Part shown: in pieces, positions 8,225-17,794 of the stretch
Position numbering within the stretch: position 1 is the stretch's first letter
Layout of the letters: every line of letters starts with the position of its first letter
Assembly: GCF_014647895.1 (NCBI RefSeq)
Contig: NZ_BMQB01000002.1
Coordinates: 248,001 to 312,000 of the forward strand
Reading direction: 5' to 3'
Origin: Pilimelia anulata
Lineage (GTDB): Bacteria; Actinomycetota; Actinomycetes; Mycobacteriales; Micromonosporaceae
DNA length: 64,000 nt
The notes under the pieces: generated by a model
Told to the model about the DNA's origin: nothing
What the model saw: the letters and a program-made list of their open reading frames with translations, nothing else
The model's database searches: none
Program-made: the position numbers and the translations under genes

Positions 8225-9799
8225 TCAGCTCGCGGGGCGGCGCGCCGCCGCGGCCCGCTCGGCGGCGGCGCCGACGACGTGCCGTTCCAGCGTCACCTGG
8301 GAGCGGCCGGTGCCGCCCAGCTCGATGTCGTCGTACGCCTGCAACCGCCGGTCGGTGCCGAAGTACAGCACCGACATCGACAGCGGCGTCGGCTCCGACC
8401 CCTCCAGCCCGCGCAGCCCGGCGCCGCCGGTCGACCCGGCGACCGACAGCCGGGTGACCGGCCGCCCCGGTACGGCGGTCAGGCTGCCGAACGCCCGCTG
8501 GTGCGTGTGCCCGGCCAGCACCAGCGGCACCACGCCGCTGAGCGCCGACGCCGACGCCGGGTCGTGGACCAGCGCGATGTCCACCGGCGGCTTCGCCGCC
8601 CGGGCCGTGGCGGCGAGCGCCGCCCCCGAGTCGATCAGCCGCTCGATGCTCTGCTTGCCCGCCTCGGCCTGCTTGTCCGGGGTGAACCGCGGGTCGCCGA
8701 TCCCGGCGATGCCCAGCCCGGCGACCCGGACCACCCGGTTGTCCAGCACGACCGCGTTGCGCTGCCGGGCCACCGCCGCGGCGGTCCCGGCCGAGTCGTG
8801 GTTGCCGGGGATGAACACGTACGGCACGCCGAGGCTGCCGATCGCGCCCACGTACGACTGCTCGGGCTCGGTGCCCCAGTCGGTGATGTCGCCGGTGTCG
8901 ATCACCAGGTCCACGTCGAACTGCTGGACCACCGTCCGGATCGTCGGCCACGCGGTCGGGTTCAGGTGCAGGTCGGAGACGTGCAGCGCGCGGACCGTGC
9001 CCGGCTGCGCCTCGAACGTCGGCAGCGACGACACCGTGCCGTACAGCCGGCCGACGTTGGTCAGCAGCTTCTGGAGCTGCCCGGCGTACTCCTCGTACCG
9101 GTCGGCCACCCGGCGGGCGTCGCCGACCACCGCCGGGGCGTTGGTGAGCAGGCCCTCGTACCGGGGCTCGGCCAGCGCGCCGCGGTGGAACGTGGCCGCG
9201 CCGGCGGCCAGCCCGCCGGTGGTCAGCAGCAGCGCGGTCGCAGCGGTCCAGGCGACCCGGCGCCGGTCGCGCAGCACCAGCCAGCCGAGCAGCGCCGCCC
9301 CGAGCACGGCGACGGCCAGGGTGCGCAGGGCGAGCCGGATCAACGCCGAGCCGAGGTCGGTGACGGCGGTGGCGCTGGCCCGGGCGACCCCGTCGGGGTC
9401 GGTGATCAGGGCGGCGGTCCGCTGCTGGTCCAGTCGGTCCAGCCGGACCGTCACGTGCGCCGGCCCGTCGTGCGAGTCCAGGTACAGCGCGCCCAGCGGC
9501 GGGATCTCGACGTCCGCGTCGCCGGTCAGCGACGGCGTGACCTGCAGGATCGTCCGGAAAGGTCCGATGTCGGCGTCCAGCCGGGCGGTCGCGGCGACGG
9601 CGACCCCGGCGCCGACGACGGCGACGAGCAGGACGGCCAGGCCCGCGCCGGCCCGCCGCCCGGCCGGCCCGCGGGCCGCGCCGGCGAGCCACCGGCCCGC
9701 CCCGCGGGCGGCGCGGGCCAGCGCGCTCGCGCCGCGACCGACGGCGACCCCGGCGCGCCGCAGCGCCGCCGGGGTCCGTGCCGGGCCCGGACTGCTCAG
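8225..9799 (-). CDS. Membrane-anchored metallophosphoesterase
   Basis: About 524 residues. N-terminal transmembrane helix (LAVLLVAVVGAGVAVAA), an extracytoplasmic segment, then further hydrophobic helices (TLAVAVLGAALLGWLVL and WTAATALLLTTGGLAAGAA), then a calcineurin-like phosphoesterase domain. All metal motifs are present: HVSDLHL, DTGDITD, PGNHDS, LVHD and GHTHQ. It likely hydrolyses a phosphodiester or phosphomonoester at the membrane; substrate unknown. The start is unclear. No ATG, GTG or TTG occurs in frame near the end of the upstream gene; a CTG at 9799 overlaps that gene's stop (CTGA), and the next in-frame ATG (10009) would overlap it by over 200 nt. I give the CTG. Confidence 0.8.
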   Translation of the reverse strand: MSSPGPARTPAALRRAGVAVGRGASALARAARGAGRWLAGAARGPAGRRAGAGLAVLLVAVVGAGVAVAATARLDADIGPFRTILQVTPSLTGDADVEIPPLGALYLDSHDGPAHVTVRLDRLDQQRTAALITDPDGVARASATAVTDLGSALIRLALRTLAVAVLGAALLGWLVLRDRRRVAWTAATALLLTTGGLAAGAATFHRGALAEPRYEGLLTNAPAVVGDARRVADRYEEYAGQLQKLLTNVGRLYGTVSSLPTFEAQPGTVRALHVSDLHLNPTAWPTIRTVVQQFDVDLVIDTGDITDWGTEPEQSYVGAIGSLGVPYVFIPGNHDSAGTAAAVARQRNAVVLDNRVVRVAGLGIAGIGDPRFTPDKQAEAGKQSIERLIDSGAALAATARAAKPPVDIALVHDPASASALSGVVPLVLAGHTHQRAFGSLTAVPGRPVTRLSVAGSTGGAGLRGLEGSEPTPLSMSVLYFGTDRRLQAYDDIELGGTGRSQVTLERHVVGAAAERAAAARRPAS

Positions 9800-10959
9800 G
9801 TGCGCCCCGCCGCCGTGCCGTTCGGGACGAACCGCAGGATCCGGTCGTCGTCGGGCTTCGGCTGGCCGCGCCCGTCGTGGTTGGAGGTGGTCAGCCAGAG
9901 CGAGCCGTCCGGCGCCGGCACCGCGGTCCGGATCCGGCCGTACTCCTGGCGCAGCAGCGCCGTCGGCGAGCCGACCACGTTGCCGTCGCTGCCGAGCTTC
10001 ACCGCCCACACCCGCTGCCCGCGCAGGCAGGCGGCGTAGAAGGTGTCGCCGAGGATCGCCCCGCCGGAGCAGGACGACTCCTCGGTGCGCCAGACCACGA
10101 GCGGGTTGACGTACTTCGGGTCGTTGCCCTTGCCCTCGACGTTCGGCCAGCCGTAGTTCTTGCCGGGCTCGATCCGGTTGATCTCGTCCCAGGTGTTCTG
10201 GCCGAACTCGGTCGCGTACATCCGCTTGGCCGCGTCCCAGGCGAAGCCCTGGACGTTGCGGTGGCCGTACGACCAGACCAGCGAGTCGGGGAACGGGTTG
10301 CCCGCCGCCGGCTTGCCGTCGGGGGTCATCCGCAGGACCTTGCCGCCGAGGCTCTTGAGGTCCTGGCTGTTGCCGGTCCGGCTGGCGTCACCGGTGCTCG
10401 CGTACAGGAAGCCGTCCGGGCCGAAGCCCAGCCGGCCGCCGTTGTGGATGCCGGAGATCGGGATGCCGGTGACGATCGGCGCGGGCTTGCCGCCGACGAC
10501 CAGCTTGGCGATCCGGTTGTCCTGCTTGGTGGTGTAGTAGAGGTAGACGGTGTTGTCCGAGGCGAACTGCGGCGACACGGCCAGGCCGAGCAGCCCGCCC
10601 TCGCCGTTGGCGTCCGCCTCGTTGATGGTCTGCAACGGGGTGACCTTCAGGCCGCCGCCGCTGGACTCCGGCCCGACCTTCACCAGCCGGCGCGAGTCAC
10701 GCTCGGTGACCAGAGCCCCGCCGTCGGGCAGGAAGCCGAGGCCCCACGGGACGCGCAGGCCGGTGACGAGGGTGGTGACCGCGGGTGGGTCGGCGCTGGG
10801 CTCCGCGTTGGCCAGCTTCGGCGCGGCCGCGCTCTCGGTGGCGGGTGGGGAGCCGAGGCCGCAGCCCGTCAGCGCCAGCGCGGCGCCGAGGCAGGCGGCG
10901 ACACCGACCCGGCGACGCACGGGTCGGCGGGGGGTGGGGTGGTGCACCAGGGGGATCAC
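9796..10959 (-). CDS. PQQ-dependent sugar dehydrogenase-like lipoprotein
   Basis: 387-residue glucose/sorbosone dehydrogenase-type beta-propeller. Lipoprotein signal: basic RRPVRRR, hydrophobic VAACLGAALA, lipobox LTGC. Family blocks: VPWGLGFLPDGGALVTER, EGGLLGLAVSP, HNGGRLGFGPDGFLYASTGD, YGHRNVQG and NTWDEINRIEPGKNYGWP, which include the cofactor and calcium site residues of soluble PQQ-glucose dehydrogenases. It should oxidise aldoses outside the cell; no PQQ biosynthesis genes are in the window. GTG 10959 is chosen because a TACGCT -10 sits 7 nt upstream. It overlaps the metallophosphoesterase frame by 4 nt, so the two are cotranscribed. Confidence 0.9.
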   Translation of the reverse strand: MIPLVHHPTPRRPVRRRVGVAACLGAALALTGCGLGSPPATESAAAPKLANAEPSADPPAVTTLVTGLRVPWGLGFLPDGGALVTERDSRRLVKVGPESSGGGLKVTPLQTINEADANGEGGLLGLAVSPQFASDNTVYLYYTTKQDNRIAKLVVGGKPAPIVTGIPISGIHNGGRLGFGPDGFLYASTGDASRTGNSQDLKSLGGKVLRMTPDGKPAAGNPFPDSLVWSYGHRNVQGFAWDAAKRMYATEFGQNTWDEINRIEPGKNYGWPNVEGKGNDPKYVNPLVVWRTEESSCSGGAILGDTFYAACLRGQRVWAVKLGSDGNVVGSPTALLRQEYGRIRTAVPAPDGSLWLTTSNHDGRGQPKPDDDRILRFVPNGTAAGRT

Positions 10960-10966
10960 CCTCGCC

Positions 10967-10972
10967 AGCGTA
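10967..10972 (-). promoter_or_regulatory. -10 element of leaderless promoter (sugar dehydrogenase gene)
   Basis: TACGCT on the minus strand, 7 nt before GTG 10959. Confidence 0.6.
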
Positions 10973-11084
10973 GCCCGAATCGGCCGGGTGCCAAGTCCTC
11001 CTGTCGTCCGGTCGGCTGACCCCGGCGGCCATCGATCGGCCGAGGTCCGGGCCGGAACGGACCCCGCACCGGGAATCGGGCGGA

Positions 11085-11912
11085 TCACCCGCCGCGGCCC
11101 GCGCGGCCGACCCCCGCGAGGTACCGCGACAGCGCCCGGGCGGCCCCGATCAGCTCGGCCCGGGGCGCCGCCGGCGCCGCCCGCTGCCGCCGCGCCCACA
11201 GCCGCCCGACCCCGCCGAGGACGGCGCCGGCGGCGGCCGGCTCGACCGCCCGCCACAGCGGCAGCGCCCCCGCCCACGCGACCGCCGCCGCCGGCCCGTG
11301 CCCCGCGCGGACGAGCCGGCACAGCAGCAGGGCGGCGCCCACCCACACCGGGCCGCGGGCCGGCGCGGCCCAGTCCACGACCAGCAGGCGACCGCCGGGG
11401 CCACCGGTGAGGAAGTTACGCGGCGTGACATCGGTGTGCAGCACGGTGTCGCCGGCGAGCAGCTCCGGGTCCACGTACCCCGCCCACCGGCGGGCCAGCG
11501 GCAGCACCGGGACGGCGCAGCCGGTCAGCCGGCGGGCGTTCGCGGCGAGCGTCGCGGCCAGCGGCGCCAGGTCCGGCGACCCCGGCGCGACCACCGGGTG
11601 CCGGCCGTCCCGGTACGCCGCCAGCAGCACCAGCCAGCCGCCGGCCTCGACCCGGCCGAGCGGGGCCGGGGCGATGCCGGCGGGCAGGGCGGCGGTCACC
11701 CGGGCCTCGTTGCGCAGCAGCGCGGCGGCCGGCGCGGCCGCGGGGACGGCCTTGGCGAACACCCGGCGCCCGCCGGTGGTGAGCACGGCCACACAGGCCG
11801 AGGCGCTGCCGTACGGCAGGTCGCGGGCATCGCCCACCGGCCCGATGCGCGCCGCGACACCCCGCCGGACAGCGGCCGGCAACCCGGCCCACGCCACACG
11901 CCGCACCGACAT
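11085..11912 (-). CDS. Aminoglycoside phosphotransferase/kinase-like protein
   Basis: 275 residues with the protein-kinase-like fold of the APH family. Visible: a Lys-containing strand (RVFAKAVPA) and Glu (RNEARVTAAL) of the N-lobe, the catalytic loop LHTDVTPRNFL (HxDxxxxN) and the metal-binding VVDWA. Such proteins phosphorylate small molecules such as antibiotics, choline or sugars; this one has no feature identifying its substrate, and nothing nearby suggests a resistance role. ATG 11912 is preceded by a GGGGGG ribosome-binding stretch; an ATG six codons upstream has none. It is divergent from the composite NTPase gene. Confidence 0.8.
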   Translation of the reverse strand: MSVRRVAWAGLPAAVRRGVAARIGPVGDARDLPYGSASACVAVLTTGGRRVFAKAVPAAAPAAALLRNEARVTAALPAGIAPAPLGRVEAGGWLVLLAAYRDGRHPVVAPGSPDLAPLAATLAANARRLTGCAVPVLPLARRWAGYVDPELLAGDTVLHTDVTPRNFLTGGPGGRLLVVDWAAPARGPVWVGAALLLCRLVRAGHGPAAAVAWAGALPLWRAVEPAAAGAVLGGVGRLWARRQRAAPAAPRAELIGAARALSRYLAGVGRAGRGG

Positions 11913-12028
11913 CGACCCCCCGGAATCCATTCCGGACCATTCTCGCCGCCGCCGGGCCGGCTCGGGACGGCGGCGGCAACCCGCCGAACCCCCGGGTGAC
12001 CGGGCCGCCGCGGTGGGAGACTCGGGGA

Positions 12029-14101
12029 ATGGCGGTGCTGCTGGCTGATCGGCTCGCCGGGGCGCGCCGCCGCGGGTTCGTCGGCCGTACCGCCGAGCTG
12101 GCCGCCCTCGCCGACCTCCTCGCCGGCGCCGGCACCCACCGCATCCTGTACCTGCGCGGACCCGGCGGCGTCGGCAAGACCACCCTGCTGCGCCGGTACG
12201 CCGACCTGGCCCGGGACGCGCACCGCCCGGTCTGCTGGCTGGACGGCCGGGACCTCGACGCCGCCCCGGTCGACGCCCTGCGCGCCGCGCTGCCCGGCCG
12301 CCCGGCCGACCCGCTGGCCGCGCTCGCCGACGCCGGTACCGACGCCGTCTGGCTGGTCGACGCCGTGGAGCGGGTCGGCGGCGGGCAGCGCTGGCTGTGG
12401 GACGAGCTGCTGCCGCGGCTGCCCGGCGGGGCGGCGGCGGTGCTCGCCGGGCGGGACCCGGTGCCCGCCCGGCTCGGCGCCGACCCCGGCTGGCGGGAGC
12501 TGCTGCGGCCGCTGGCCGTCGGCAACCTGGACGCCGCCGACGCGGTGGCGCTGCTGCGCCGGCGCGGGGTGCCGGCGGCCGCGCATCCGGCCGCGCTGGC
12601 GCTGAGCCACGGGCACCCGCTGGCGCTGGCGCTGTACGGGGACGTGTGCGCCGCGGCCGGCGGCCCGCCGCCCGCCGACGCCACCCGGCAGGTCGTGGCG
12701 GCGCTGCTGCGGGAGCTGGTCGACGCCGTACCGGACGGCGGGCACCGGGCCGCGCTGGAGGCGGTGGCGCAGGTCCGGGCGACCACCGAGCCGCTGCTGG
12801 CGGCGCTGCTCGACGTGCCGGACGCGCGGGCCGAGTTCGCCCGGCTGCGCGAGCTGTCGATCATCGACGCCGGCCCGCGCGGCCTCGAACCGCACGACCT
12901 GGTCCGCGAGGCGCTGGCGAGCGAGCTGCGCTGGCGGCACCCGCGCCGGCACGCGGCGATCCGGCAGCGCGCCCGGGCCTGGTACCGGGACCGGTTCGCC
13001 GCCGCGGCCGACCCCGCGGCGCAGCGGGCGGTGCTGGCCGACTACGCGTTCCTGCACCGGCACGCCCCCGGCGCGGCGGCGCTGCTCGCCCGGCTCGGCG
13101 CCGAGCCGGGCGCGGACGGGCCGGGCGGGCCGGCGGTCGCCCCGGCCGTGCCGGCCGACCTGCCCGCGCTGCGGGCGCTGGTCGCCGCGCACGAGGGGCC
13201 GGAGTCGGCCGCGCTGTTCGCCCACTGGGCCGGGATCCAGCCCGACGCCGTGCACGTGGTCCGCGGCGGCGCCGGTCCGCCGGCCGGGCTGTACGTGCTG
13301 CTGGCCCTCGACCGGACCACCGCCGCCCAGCGCGCCCCGGACCCGGCCGCCGTCGCCGCCTGGCAGCACCTCGCCGGGTCGGCGCCGCCGCGGCCGGGCG
13401 AGCGGGTCACGCTGGTCCGGCACTGGCTGGCCGCCGACGGGTACCAGGAGCCGGGTCCGGTGCCGGCGCTGATCTCGCTGGAGGTGGTCCGGCACTGCCT
13501 GACCGTGCGCGGGCTCGCCTTCCACTTCCTGCCCTGCGCCGACCCGGACGCGTGGGCGGGGGCGTGCGCGCACGCGGACCTGGCCCGGCTGCCCGGCGCG
13601 GACTTCGCCGTCGGCGGCCGCCGGTACGGCGTGTACGGGCACGACTGGCGGGCCACCCCGCCGCTGGCCTGGCTGGCCGTGCTCGCCGACCGCGAGGACC
13701 CGGACGCCGGCGGCCCGCCGGCCGGGGCGGCGCCGGCCGGATTGGACGAGCCGGCGTTCGCCGCCGCGGTCCGGGCGGCGCTGCGCGACCTGGAGCGGCC
13801 GGACCGGCTGGCCGACTCGCCGCTGGCCGCGGCGGCCGCCGTCCGCGGCGGCGCCGACCCCGCCCGCGCGGTCGCCGGGCTCCTCCGGGACGGGGCGCGC
13901 CAGCTCGCCGACTCCGCCCGGGACCGGTCCGGGTACCGGGCGCTGCACCACACGTACCTCCAGCCCGCCGGCACCCAGCGGGCCGCCGCCGAGCTGCTCG
14001 ACCTGCCGATGAGCACGTACCGCCGGCACCTCGCCGCCGGCACCGCCCGGCTGGTCGCGCTGCTGTGGCGGCGGGAGACCCTGGCCCGGGACGGCGGGTG
14101 A
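12029..14101 (+). CDS. Large P-loop NTPase with acetyltransferase-like middle and HTH-like tail
   Basis: 690 residues. N-terminal FVGRTAEL followed by Walker A GPGGVGKTT (about residues 44-52) and a VWLVDAVE Walker B-like strand mark a STAND/AAA-type NTPase like those in LuxR/NB-ARC-type regulators. The region from about residue 370 to 560 has a GNAT-like pattern (paired domains around VVRGGAGPPAGLYVLLAL and ALISLEVV). The last about 40 residues (TQRAAAELLDLPMSTYRRHL) read as a helix-turn-helix. This suggests an ATP-controlled sensory or regulatory protein, but the function is not established. I chose ATG 12029; a GTG at 11996 is in frame. A D-hydroxyacid dehydrogenase gene follows after 24 nt. 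Confidence 0.75.
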   Translation: MAVLLADRLAGARRRGFVGRTAELAALADLLAGAGTHRILYLRGPGGVGKTTLLRRYADLARDAHRPVCWLDGRDLDAAPVDALRAALPGRPADPLAALADAGTDAVWLVDAVERVGGGQRWLWDELLPRLPGGAAAVLAGRDPVPARLGADPGWRELLRPLAVGNLDAADAVALLRRRGVPAAAHPAALALSHGHPLALALYGDVCAAAGGPPPADATRQVVAALLRELVDAVPDGGHRAALEAVAQVRATTEPLLAALLDVPDARAEFARLRELSIIDAGPRGLEPHDLVREALASELRWRHPRRHAAIRQRARAWYRDRFAAAADPAAQRAVLADYAFLHRHAPGAAALLARLGAEPGADGPGGPAVAPAVPADLPALRALVAAHEGPESAALFAHWAGIQPDAVHVVRGGAGPPAGLYVLLALDRTTAAQRAPDPAAVAAWQHLAGSAPPRPGERVTLVRHWLAADGYQEPGPVPALISLEVVRHCLTVRGLAFHFLPCADPDAWAGACAHADLARLPGADFAVGGRRYGVYGHDWRATPPLAWLAVLADREDPDAGGPPAGAAPAGLDEPAFAAAVRAALRDLERPDRLADSPLAAAAAVRGGADPARAVAGLLRDGARQLADSARDRSGYRALHHTYLQPAGTQRAAAELLDLPMSTYRRHLAAGTARLVALLWRRETLARDGG

Positions 14102-14112
14102 CCGGCCGGCGG

Positions 14113-14118
14113 TAGGTT
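14113..14118 (+). promoter_or_regulatory. -10 element of leaderless promoter (2-hydroxyacid dehydrogenase)
   Basis: TAGGTT, 7-nt spacer, GTG at 14126. Confidence 0.6.
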
Positions 14119-14125
14119 GGGCGCC

Positions 14126-15049
14126 GTGAAGGCATGGCTCGCGCACCCGGACGGCATCGACCTCATCGGCGGGGTCCCCGCCGGCGTCGCGGTGGAGGTG
14201 GTCACCGACCCGGCCGACCCGCCGTCGGACCCGGCCGGGGTGACGTTCTGGACGCCGCCGTACCTCGTCTCCTCGCCGGCCTGGACGGCGTTCGCCGCGT
14301 CCCTGCCGGACCTGCGGGTGATCCAGTTGCTCACCGCCGGCGCCGACGCCTGGCTCGGCCGGGTCCCGGCCGGCGTGACGCTGTGCGACGGGCGGGGCAT
14401 CCACGACGCGGCGACCGCGGACTGGGCGGTGGCGGCGACGCTGGCCAAGCTGCGCCGGTTCGACGACTTCGCCCGGGCGCAGGCGCGGGCCGACTGGTCG
14501 TACCGGGCGTACGCGCCGACCGACGAGCTGACCGGCAAGCGGGTGCTGGTGGTCGGCGCGGGCGCGATCGGGACCGGCATCGGGGCGCGGCTGGCGCCGT
14601 TCGGGGTGCCCGTCACGTACGCGGCCCGCACCGCCCGGCCGGGCGTGCACGGCGTCGGCGAGCTGCCCGACCTGCTGCCCCGGCACGACGTGGTGATCCT
14701 CATCGTGCCGCTGACCGCGGCCACCCGCGGCCTGGTCGACGCCGGCTTCCTGGCCGCCATGCCGGACGGCGCGCTGCTGGTCAACGCCGCCCGCGGCCCG
14801 GTGGTGGACACCGCGGCGCTGACCAAGGAGCTGGCGACGGGCCGGCTGCGGGCGGCGCTGGACGTCACCGACCCCGAGCCGCTGCCGGCCGACCACCCGC
14901 TGTGGGCGATGCCGAACGTCCTGCTCACCCCGCACGTGGCCGGGGCGGTGCGGGGGATGCCGGCGCGGGCGTACGCGCTGGCGGGGGAGCAGCTGCGCCG
15001 GCACGCGGCCGGCGAGGCCCTGGCGAACGTCGTCCACGACGACTACTGA
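14126..15049 (+). CDS. D-isomer-specific 2-hydroxyacid dehydrogenase
   Basis: 307 residues, NAD(P)-dependent oxidoreductase reducing a 2-oxoacid or oxidising a D-2-hydroxyacid. Rossmann motif VVGAGAIGTGIGARL in the centre, then LLVNAARGPVVD with the substrate Arg, DPEPLPADHPLW with the Glu, and LLTPH with the catalytic His, so the Arg-Glu-His set is complete. Somewhat short and with a compressed N-terminal catalytic lobe, as in the glyoxylate/hydroxypyruvate reductase branch. GTG 14126 fits the leaderless -10 spacing; a TTG at 14117 lies within that element. Substrate not deducible. Confidence 0.9.
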   Translation: MKAWLAHPDGIDLIGGVPAGVAVEVVTDPADPPSDPAGVTFWTPPYLVSSPAWTAFAASLPDLRVIQLLTAGADAWLGRVPAGVTLCDGRGIHDAATADWAVAATLAKLRRFDDFARAQARADWSYRAYAPTDELTGKRVLVVGAGAIGTGIGARLAPFGVPVTYAARTARPGVHGVGELPDLLPRHDVVILIVPLTAATRGLVDAGFLAAMPDGALLVNAARGPVVDTAALTKELATGRLRAALDVTDPEPLPADHPLWAMPNVLLTPHVAGAVRGMPARAYALAGEQLRRHAAGEALANVVHDDY

Positions 15050-15148
15050 CCCGCCGACCCCTGACCCGACGGCCCCCGGCCACCCGGCGCGCGATCGGCG
15101 CCGCCGGCGCCGCGGCCGCGGTCTTCGGGCTGCCGGGGCCCGGTGTGG

Positions 15149-15616
15149 TCAGGCCGGGGTGAAGCGGGTGGTGGCGGCGAGCAGGCGCGGCAGGTCCGCC
15201 TCGCGGACCGCCGGCAGCGGTACCAGCGTGCCCGAGTCGAGCCGGGCCGCCGCGCCGCCGGACCCGTCCGGCCCGACCGCGGCGACCGCGTCCCAGCCGA
15301 TCCGGCGCCGGCCGAGCAGCGCGGTCACGGTCAGCCCGCGCTCGTCGGCGGCCGTACCGGAGCGCCAGGCCCAGCCGGCGACGGCGAGCGGCACGAGCAG
15401 CAGCGGGAACAGCCAGCGCGACGCCGTGGCCAGCGGGACCACCGCGACGACCGCGATCAGCGCGGCGGCGAAGACCGTGCCGTTGCGCCGGAACCGGGCC
15501 GGGCGCGCACCGCCGGCCGGCGGACCGGCGGCGGTGTCGTCGGCTCCGGCCGGGTCGTCGGCGGGCCCGGCGGGGGTCGCGGCGGGGTCGGCGGGCGTGG
15601 CGTTCACGCCGGCCAT
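15149..15616 (-). CDS. PH-domain-like small membrane protein
   Basis: 155 residues: about 55 disordered Ala/Pro/Asp-rich residues, a basic RRNG, two closely spaced transmembrane helices (TVFAAALIAVVAVVPLA and WLFPLLLVPLAVAGWAW), then a short beta-rich cytoplasmic domain (DERGLTVTALLGRRRIGWDAVAAV). This matches the common actinobacterial PH-domain membrane protein layout (bPH6-type). Function unknown. ATG 15616 gives the compact form; the open frame upstream is low-complexity and not needed. It reads toward, and ends close to, the dehydrogenase gene, and lies upstream of glyA's 3' end on the same strand. Confidence 0.75.
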   Translation of the reverse strand: MAGVNATPADPAATPAGPADDPAGADDTAAGPPAGGARPARFRRNGTVFAAALIAVVAVVPLATASRWLFPLLLVPLAVAGWAWRSGTAADERGLTVTALLGRRRIGWDAVAAVGPDGSGGAAARLDSGTLVPLPAVREADLPRLLAATTRFTPA

Positions 15617-15731
15617 TGTCCCACCGCCGCCCGCGCCACCCGGGGCCGGGTGCGCCGCGGGCCGGCGCCCCCGTCCCCGGGTGGCGCCGGCCCGGCGCAT
15701 CGGTACCGCGGGCACGCGGTGCCCGACGGGA

Positions 15732-16997
<1,266 letters not shown>

Positions 16998-17042
16998 AGC
17001 GACAAACCTCCTGTACAGGGGGCGCTCGGATCGAGTCGCCCG

Positions 17043-17048
17043 ATCGTA
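17043..17048 (-). promoter_or_regulatory. -10 element for glyA
   Basis: TACGAT on the minus strand, giving a leader of roughly 40 nt; too short for a glycine riboswitch. Confidence 0.45.
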
Positions 17049-17211
17049 GCGGTTACGACGGGCACCGCCGGGGAGCAGGCGGGTGCTCTGCGTCACGCCG
17101 CCGCGCCCGCCGGGCCCGCCGGCGGGCATATCCGACTCGCCGCCGCGTTTGAAACGCCCGTACCGGGGACACCCCCCAGTGGTACATGCCGGTCGCCCGA
17201 GGGAGGCACCC

Positions 17212-17631
17212 GTGTCCGCTCGCCCACTCCTGTGCGCCGCCGCGGCCCTGGCCGTGCTCGCCGCCGCCGGCTGTACCGGCGGGGACGCTCCCGCCCGACC
17301 CGCCGCCGACGGCGGCCGGGTGACCGACGGCAGCGTGCGCGGCGGCGACGTCGTCGGCGCCGCCGCGGCGCTGGAGGACGTCCGCTGCGCCGCCGACGGC
17401 GCCGGCCGGTGGAGCCTGCGCGGCCGGATCGCCAACGGCGACCGGGAGGAGCACCGGTACACCGTGACCGCCTCCGTCGTCCGCTCCCGCGGCTACACGG
17501 TGCTGGGCGCCAGGGACGTCCGGGTGACCGTCCCCGGCGGCGGCGAGCGCGGCGTCGTCGCCCGCCACTTCGCCACCCACCGAGGCGAGGGGCTCCAGTG
17601 CGTGACCCGGACGGTCCGCGCCGCCGGCTGA
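17212..17631 (+). CDS. Small putative lipoprotein
   Basis: 139 residues beginning VSARPLLCAAAALAVLAAAGCTGG: a lipoprotein signal with lipobox AAGC near residue 19, so the mature protein is about 120 residues and membrane-anchored. The mature part has a FxLAM-like beta pattern (WSLRGRIANGDREEHRYTV, VRVTVPGGGERGVVARHF) and two cysteines (VRCAAD, LQCVTR) that could form a disulfide. GTG 17212 has GGGAGG at -6. Divergent from glyA; upstream of the giant surface protein gene by 163 nt. Function unknown. Confidence 0.75.
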   Translation: MSARPLLCAAAALAVLAAAGCTGGDAPARPAADGGRVTDGSVRGGDVVGAAAALEDVRCAADGAGRWSLRGRIANGDREEHRYTVTASVVRSRGYTVLGARDVRVTVPGGGERGVVARHFATHRGEGLQCVTRTVRAAG

Positions 17632-17794
17632 CCGGCCCGCATCCTAAAGGTCAGATGCTTTTCGCGGGGAAAGGGAAGAGGCTTCTGCCTTCTCGGGCAG
17701 TGTCCCGCCCGCGTGCCGGGGTAGAGCGTGTCCGCGAACCTCCGGACGTCCCGGCCCCCGCCGGTGCCGCCGGTCGGCGAATGCCGAGGTCAAA

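Noticed and set aside
16998..17048. Riboswitch upstream of glyA
   Set aside because: The leader from the likely -10 box is only about 40 nt.
17632..17794. Possible c-di-GMP riboswitch upstream of the giant gene
   Set aside because: Checked for the conserved core of GEMM-type riboswitches; not found.
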